From QHCA01 sp038237645 (GTDB lineage: Bacteria; Actinomycetota; Actinomycetes; Mycobacteriales; QHCA01): a stretch of 20,341 nt of DNA. Positions 16,843-20,341 of the stretch are shown piece by piece. The DNA is taken from the NCBI GenBank assembly GCA_038237645.1, contig JBBRYN010000065.1:1-20341 (forward strand), read 5' to 3'. The translations under genes and the position numbers were made by a program. Numbering within the stretch: the stretch's first letter is position 1; each line of letters starts with the position of its first letter. The notes beneath the pieces are model-generated. The model ran no database searches. It saw nothing but the letters and a program-made list of their open reading frames with translations, and was not told the DNA's origin.

Positions 16843-17911
16843 TCCCCAGATCGATCAGCGCGGCTGCCGCATCGTCGCCGCCCGCCGCAATTGGCGTATC
16901 CGCTGCCTGCTCCCGCCAGTTCGCCCCGCACAGGGCGCGCAGGGCGTCGAGCGCATCGGTGCCCGACCCCGACAGGGTGAGGCCCGCGGCGCCGACCCGC
17001 GCGGTGAATCCCCCGCACGACGCCGAGCCGTCGGCGCACTCGACCGGCGGCTGCGTTTGCAGCAGGCCGGCCACGTCCCGGGCGAGGAACGTCGGGCGCT
17101 GGCCGGGGGCTGCAGCCAGCAGCAGGCTCGGCGTTGTCAGGCCGGTGAGCACCAGCATGCTGTCGGCGCCGGCTGCGACTGCCCCCTCGATGTCGGTGTC
17201 CAGTCGGTCGCCCACCACCAGCGGTCGCCGGGCCGCCGTCCGGGTGACCGATTCGCGGTGCAACCCCGGGCGTGGCTTGCCGACGACCTCCGGCTCGGCG
17301 CCCGTGGCCACCTTCACCGCCGCGACCAGGGCACCGTTGCCCGGCAGCGGCCCCCGTGCGGACGGCAGCGTGCTGTCGGTGTTGGTCGCCACCCATAGCG
17401 CTCCGCCGCGTACGGCGACGGCAGCCTCGGCCAGGTCTCGCCAGCAGGTGTCGGGGACATAGCCCTGGACGACTGCGGCCGGCAGGGGCGTGGCCGTCCG
17501 CACCGGCACAAGCCCCGCCGAACGAACCTCCTCGGCAAGCGCCTCGCTGCCGATGACGAGCACGGGGCTGCCCGGCGGCAGGCGTTGCCGCAGCAGGCGG
17601 CCAGCGGCTTGCCCAGAGGTCACGACGTCGTCGACCGTCGCCGGCACGCCCATGCCGACCAGCAGTGCAGCGACTTCCGCCGGTCGTCTGGACGCGTTGT
17701 TCGTGACGTAGGCGACGCGCATGCCCTGGGCGCGCACCTCGCTCAGGGCCGCCGCGGCGCCGGGGACCGGTTCGGTGCCCACGTACACGACCCCGTCGAG
17801 GTCGAGCAGTGCGACATCGTATTCAGCGACAGGCGGGCCGCTGGCCGCGAGGACCGATGGTCGCCGGGTGGCGAGCGGTGCCCCGGTGGACCCACCGGCC
17901 GGCGTGGTCAC
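16820..17911 (-). CDS. HAD-IIA family phosphatase
   Basis: The 363-residue product carries all four HAD motifs: D37-L-D39-G (nucleophile and acid), T70 in Y-V-T-N-N, K212 in V-V-G-K-P, and G-D235-R-L-D-T-D240. The capped subfamily IIA includes NagD-type nucleotide phosphatases, 4-nitrophenyl phosphatase and phosphoglycolate phosphatase; the substrate here is not readable. The last ~95 residues extend beyond the HAD fold and have an alanine/glycine-rich composition with a possible small domain (G-F-T-A-R-V-G-A-A-G-L-T-L). GTG at 17911 overlaps the preceding stop as GTGA. The equivalent gene in mycobacteria is Rv1692 (from memory). Its end overlaps the converging sterol-carrier gene. Confidence 0.88.
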   Translation of the reverse strand: MTTPAGGSTGAPLATRRPSVLAASGPPVAEYDVALLDLDGVVYVGTEPVPGAAAALSEVRAQGMRVAYVTNNASRRPAEVAALLVGMGVPATVDDVVTSGQAAGRLLRQRLPPGSPVLVIGSEALAEEVRSAGLVPVRTATPLPAAVVQGYVPDTCWRDLAEAAVAVRGGALWVATNTDSTLPSARGPLPGNGALVAAVKVATGAEPEVVGKPRPGLHRESVTRTAARRPLVVGDRLDTDIEGAVAAGADSMLVLTGLTTPSLLLAAAPGQRPTFLARDVAGLLQTQPPVECADGSASCGGFTARVGAAGLTLSGSGTDALDALRALCGANWREQAADTPIAAGGDDAAAALIDLGIRAANAV

Positions 17912-18351
17912 GACCGCAGCGCTGCGCGTGCCCCACGCAATGCCATGTTGTAGTGGGCGACGTCGGGTCGCATCGCCGCTGCCAGCGACAGGTGTTCGAC
18001 CGCCGTCCGATAGTCACCGGTGCGCGCGGCAGCCAGCCCGAGGCCGAACTGCGCATAGTCATCGGTGGGATCCGCGCCGACAATCCAGGCGAAGCTCTCG
18101 AGCGCGTCGGCATAAAGCCCGGCGTCGAACTGGGCGCGGGCCAGTGCCTCGCGCGCCGCCCGCGACTGTGGCTCGGCGGTGGCCGCGTGCCTGAGGACCT
18201 GCACCGCTGCCGCGGCGTTGCCCGAGTCGAGCAGATCAAGCCCGCGGACATACCAGTCGTATGACTCTCCCGACGGTGCACCGTCGTATGGCTGGTCGTC
18301 GCCGAGCTCCCGACCCTCTTCCGGCACCCGATCACCGCCTCCTCGACCCAT
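17908..18351 (-). CDS. Tetratricopeptide repeat protein (short)
   Basis: The 147-residue product contains three TPR-like helix pairs, roughly residues 31-64, 65-98 and 99-132, with typical positions such as Y-x-x-G-L-x-L-L, A-R-A-Q-F-D-A-G-x-Y and G-D-Y-R-T-A-V-E-H-L. TPRs form protein-binding scaffolds; no partner is indicated. The N-terminus is glycine/acidic and probably disordered. The ATG at 18351 is preferred; an ATG 16 codons upstream adds an arginine-rich stretch without family resemblance. Translation is coupled to the HAD phosphatase through the GTGA overlap at the 3' end. Confidence 0.78.
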   Translation of the reverse strand: MGRGGGDRVPEEGRELGDDQPYDGAPSGESYDWYVRGLDLLDSGNAAAAVQVLRHAATAEPQSRAAREALARAQFDAGLYADALESFAWIVGADPTDDYAQFGLGLAAARTGDYRTAVEHLSLAAAMRPDVAHYNMALRGARAALRS

Positions 18352-18439
18352 GCGCGCGCCCACCCCGGCTGCCGGACGCTGTCCCGCCCATGGTCGCACG
18401 ACGGCCGGTCAAGCACAGTTCGGCCGCGTCGGCGCCGGC

Positions 18440-18781
18440 TCATTGCGCCCGCTCCGCGACCCGCCGTGCCTTGGCCACCTCAACCTCGTAGCGGCTGACC
18501 GGCCCGCCGGGAGTGCGCCAGAATCGCCGGCGCAAGGCCCCCTCGACCTCGATGATGTCCCCGGGCTGCCAGGCGAGCGCGACCCGACCGAAGCCTCCCA
18601 CCCAGGAGACGCAGGCGAGGGTGTCCACCCGCGCGCGGGCGTCGGGCACCGGCCGGTCGACGATCACCCGCTCGACTATCAGCCGCCATATGACGGCCTC
18701 GTCGCCGCTGGGCAACTCCCGCACCGTGGCCGTGGCGGCCAGCCGGCCGATCAGATGAACCGAATTCTGGTGCTGCGTCAT
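18440..18781 (-). CDS. ssb: Single-stranded DNA-binding protein paralogue without acidic tail
   Basis: The 113-residue product is an OB-fold of the bacterial SSB family: N-S-V-H-L-I-G-R-L near the start, W-R-L-I-V-E-R, and G-D-I-I-E-V-E-G-A-L-R-R-R-F-W-R in the second half. It ends right after the OB fold (V-A-K-A-R-R-V-A-E-R-A-Q). The disordered linker and acidic D-D-D-x-P-F tip that recruit repair and replication proteins are missing, so it is unlikely to be the housekeeping SSB. Such short paralogues are known in actinobacteria and have been linked to competence or chromosome segregation. The ATG at 18781 gives a normal start; a GTG two codons earlier is possible. No clear ribosome binding site is seen. 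Confidence 0.82.
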   Translation of the reverse strand: MTQHQNSVHLIGRLAATATVRELPSGDEAVIWRLIVERVIVDRPVPDARARVDTLACVSWVGGFGRVALAWQPGDIIEVEGALRRRFWRTPGGPVSRYEVEVAKARRVAERAQ

Positions 18782-18882
18782 GGACACATGATCGATCGCC
18801 GGCCGGACGGGCCGGAGGCGACCAAACGCATCTGTGGAGGGGCACCCGATTGTGGATGAACGTCACGATCGACCGCAGCCAG

Positions 18883-19866
18883 TCAGGAGAAGGGCGGCGA
18901 TTTCTGCAGAGTCGAGGGAGGCTCTGTCAGCACGAGTAGCCGCTCCTCGGCGTCGGTCTCGCCGTCATCGATCTCGGTGGTCAGCGCAAACCACGAGCGC
19001 GCCTCGTCCTGGCGACCAGCCGCCAGCAGCGCATCGGCATAGGCGTACCACAGCCGAGGTGACCAGGGCATCGGGTTGGCCCGGTCCAGTCCGGCGGATT
19101 CCAGGACTGTCAGCGCGGCATCGGCCTGACCCATGTCACGCCGGGCACCCGCGGCGACGATGGCAAGCTCGGCCCGGCCCGTTTCGTCGAGTTCGGCCGC
19201 CTCGGGGGACGACGCGAGAGACAGTGCTTGTTCGGGGCGGCCCAGCCCCCGTTGGCAGTCGGCCATCACCGCCAGATGCATGATGGAACCGGTCAGCCGG
19301 CGTTCAGCGCGGAGCTCGGCGAGAGCCTCGTGCCACTCGCCGGCGGCATAGGCGGCGAGCCCGGCGGCTTCGCGGACCAGGCCGATCCGGGAGGCCAGGG
19401 CGCGGGCAGCGTGCGCCTGCAGCAGGGCGGCCCGCGGGTCCACATCGAGAAGTTGAGCCACTGCCACGAGGTGCGCGGCCACCCGATCCGCGGTAGCGGT
19501 GGTCAGCGAGCGAAGCGCCCGCCGCACCTCGGGATCGAGCAGCCGGGGGTCGGCCTCCGGCGGGGGCTGGACCTGCCGTGCTTCCCGGTCACGGGTCTGG
19601 CCCGCCCGGACCTGAGGCCGCGGCCTGCTCTCTTGGTCACGGCCGGATCGAGACGGTGTACCACCGGAGGTCCGCTGCCCGGCGCCACGTTGCCGGGCGG
19701 CGGAGCGCCCGGGGGATGCGCCGTCCGAGGGCGGCACGGAAGGCTTCACCGGCCGGTCACCCGGCCGGCCGAGCGTCTGGTCGCCGAAGGACGGCTCGCC
19801 GTTGGACCCTGCAGAAGTGGGTCCCCCACCGCGTCGCCCGGCGGGCCGGGCGCGGTGGTCCGACAT
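18883..19866 (-). CDS. TPR-like protein with disordered N-terminus
   Basis: The 327-residue product begins with about 100 residues rich in Gly, Pro, Arg, Ser and Gln that should be disordered, then a helical domain (about 105-315) with TPR-like repeats: H-A-A-R-A-L-A-S-R, A-G-E-W-H-E-A-L-A-E-L-R-A-E-R, G-Q-A-D-A-A-L-T-V-L-E-S-A-G and A-G-R-Q-D-E-A-R-S-W-F. It matches in layout and place the mycobacterial protein Rv1691 (from memory). The ATG at 19866 is supported by A-A-G-G-G-G-G-T eight bases upstream. It has no signal peptide. It is the first gene after the rRNA terminator with only 34 bp between; no promoter hexamers are visible there. Confidence 0.82.
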   Translation of the reverse strand: MSDHRARPAGRRGGGPTSAGSNGEPSFGDQTLGRPGDRPVKPSVPPSDGASPGRSAARQRGAGQRTSGGTPSRSGRDQESRPRPQVRAGQTRDREARQVQPPPEADPRLLDPEVRRALRSLTTATADRVAAHLVAVAQLLDVDPRAALLQAHAARALASRIGLVREAAGLAAYAAGEWHEALAELRAERRLTGSIMHLAVMADCQRGLGRPEQALSLASSPEAAELDETGRAELAIVAAGARRDMGQADAALTVLESAGLDRANPMPWSPRLWYAYADALLAAGRQDEARSWFALTTEIDDGETDAEERLLVLTEPPSTLQKSPPFS

Positions 19867-19900
19867 GGATAGACCCCCTTCCTGCCGGGAAATCCACGGC

Positions 19901-19940
19901 GAAAACCCGAGGGGCTACTCAGCTGAGTAGCCCCTCGGGG
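19901..19940 (-). terminator. Intrinsic terminator of the rRNA operon
   Basis: Bases 19906-19939 form a perfect 34-bp palindrome: CCCGAGGGGCTACTCA on one side and its reverse complement on the other around a GC centre. On the minus strand the stem is followed by TTTT (19902-19905), giving a textbook Rho-independent terminator 8 bp after the end of 5S rRNA. It closes the 23S-5S transcript before the protein genes. Confidence 0.92.
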
Positions 19941-19947
19941 AAGTTAT

Positions 19948-20066
19948 GTCCGGCGGTGTCCTACTCTCCCACGCAGTCTCCCACGCAGTACCATCGGCGC
20001 TGAAAGGCTTAGCTTCCGGGTTCGGAATGGGACCGGGCGTTTCCCTCTCGCTATGGCCGCCGAAAC
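19948..20066 (-). rRNA. rrf: 5S ribosomal RNA
   Basis: The minus strand holds a complete 5S sequence of about 119 nt. Universal landmarks are GAGGGAAACGCCCGG, CCATTCCGAACCCGGAAG, CTAAGCC and GGGAGAGTAGG. The ends pair (TCGGCGG at the 5' side with CCGCCGGA at the 3' side), which sets the limits to within a few bases. Helix IV is unusual in that its two arms are nearly direct repeats (CTGCGTGGGAGA twice in succession), able to pair as GCGUGG/CUGCGU around a GAGA loop through three G-U pairs. Confidence 0.95.
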
Positions 20067-20155
20067 TCTATGGAGATGTCGGTCAGGAGACCGAACCTCG
20101 GGAACCGCACAGTGGACGCGTAGATCTCCGGCGGAGCCGGACTATCGAAATAGTG
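20067..20155 (-). other. 23S-5S internal transcribed spacer with hairpins
   Basis: The spacer of about 90 nt contains three compact stems. ACTAT and ATAGT (20141-20154) enclose a loop that reads UUCG in the RNA. TCCGGC and GCCGGA (20127-20141) enclose a 3-base loop. TCGGTC and GACCGA (20079-20094) enclose a 4-base loop. Such stems are typical rRNA maturation sites. No tRNA is present. Confidence 0.6.

Positions 20156-20341
<186 letters not shown>

Noticed and set aside
20067..20155. tRNA gene in the 23S-5S spacer
   Set aside because: The spacer is about 90 nt but shows separate short hairpins, with no T-arm GTTCRA motif or cloverleaf arrangement.

Overview
This 20.3-kb, GC-rich window comes from an actinobacterium. 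The evidence is frequent GTG and TTG starts, 4-bp stop/start overlaps, and a gene order that, from memory, closely follows the Mycobacterium tuberculosis Rv1691-Rv1701 block (TPR protein, HAD phosphatase, small protein, tlyA, nadK, recN, steA, steB, pyrG, Nudix, xerD). I cannot name the genus. Nearly everything is on the minus strand, so the biological reading order runs from the right edge to the left.

Right edge: the 3' end of a 23S rRNA gene, a spacer with processing-type hairpins, a complete 5S rRNA and a strong intrinsic terminator (19901-20341). Only 34 bp after the terminator begins the protein-coding run: a TPR-like protein with a disordered N-terminus, a short SSB paralogue without the acidic tail, a second TPR protein, a HAD-IIA phosphatase, a phasin-like protein with a lysine/alanine-rich tail, a 70-residue conserved small protein, the rRNA methyltransferase TlyA, NAD kinase and the repair ATPase RecN. 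The only plus-strand gene here is a short SCP2-type sterol-carrier remnant (16609-16842) whose 3' end overlaps the HAD gene.

Middle (6550-12220): an envelope module, steA - steB - MraY/WecA-like phosphoglycosyltransferase - MurJ-like flippase - GT4 glycosyltransferase. Each stop codon overlaps the next start codon. The set of activities (septal scaffold pair, lipid-phosphate sugar transfer, flipping, glycosylation) reads like a dedicated lipid-linked glycan pathway tied to division. This is the most interesting candidate system in the window, although its components are individually known families.

Left part: pyrG, a Nudix ADP-ribose-type pyrophosphatase, ald (with its own recognisable promoter) and xerD. 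Between pyrG and the glycosyltransferase lies a direct-repeat patch built from GAGCG(A/C)AGCGAG. Beyond xerD the conserved block ends: there is a gene-poor stretch with a terminator hairpin, an unrecognised beta-propeller-like protein with a probable leaderless start, and the tail of a transposase on the plus strand at the left edge, which marks an accessory junction.
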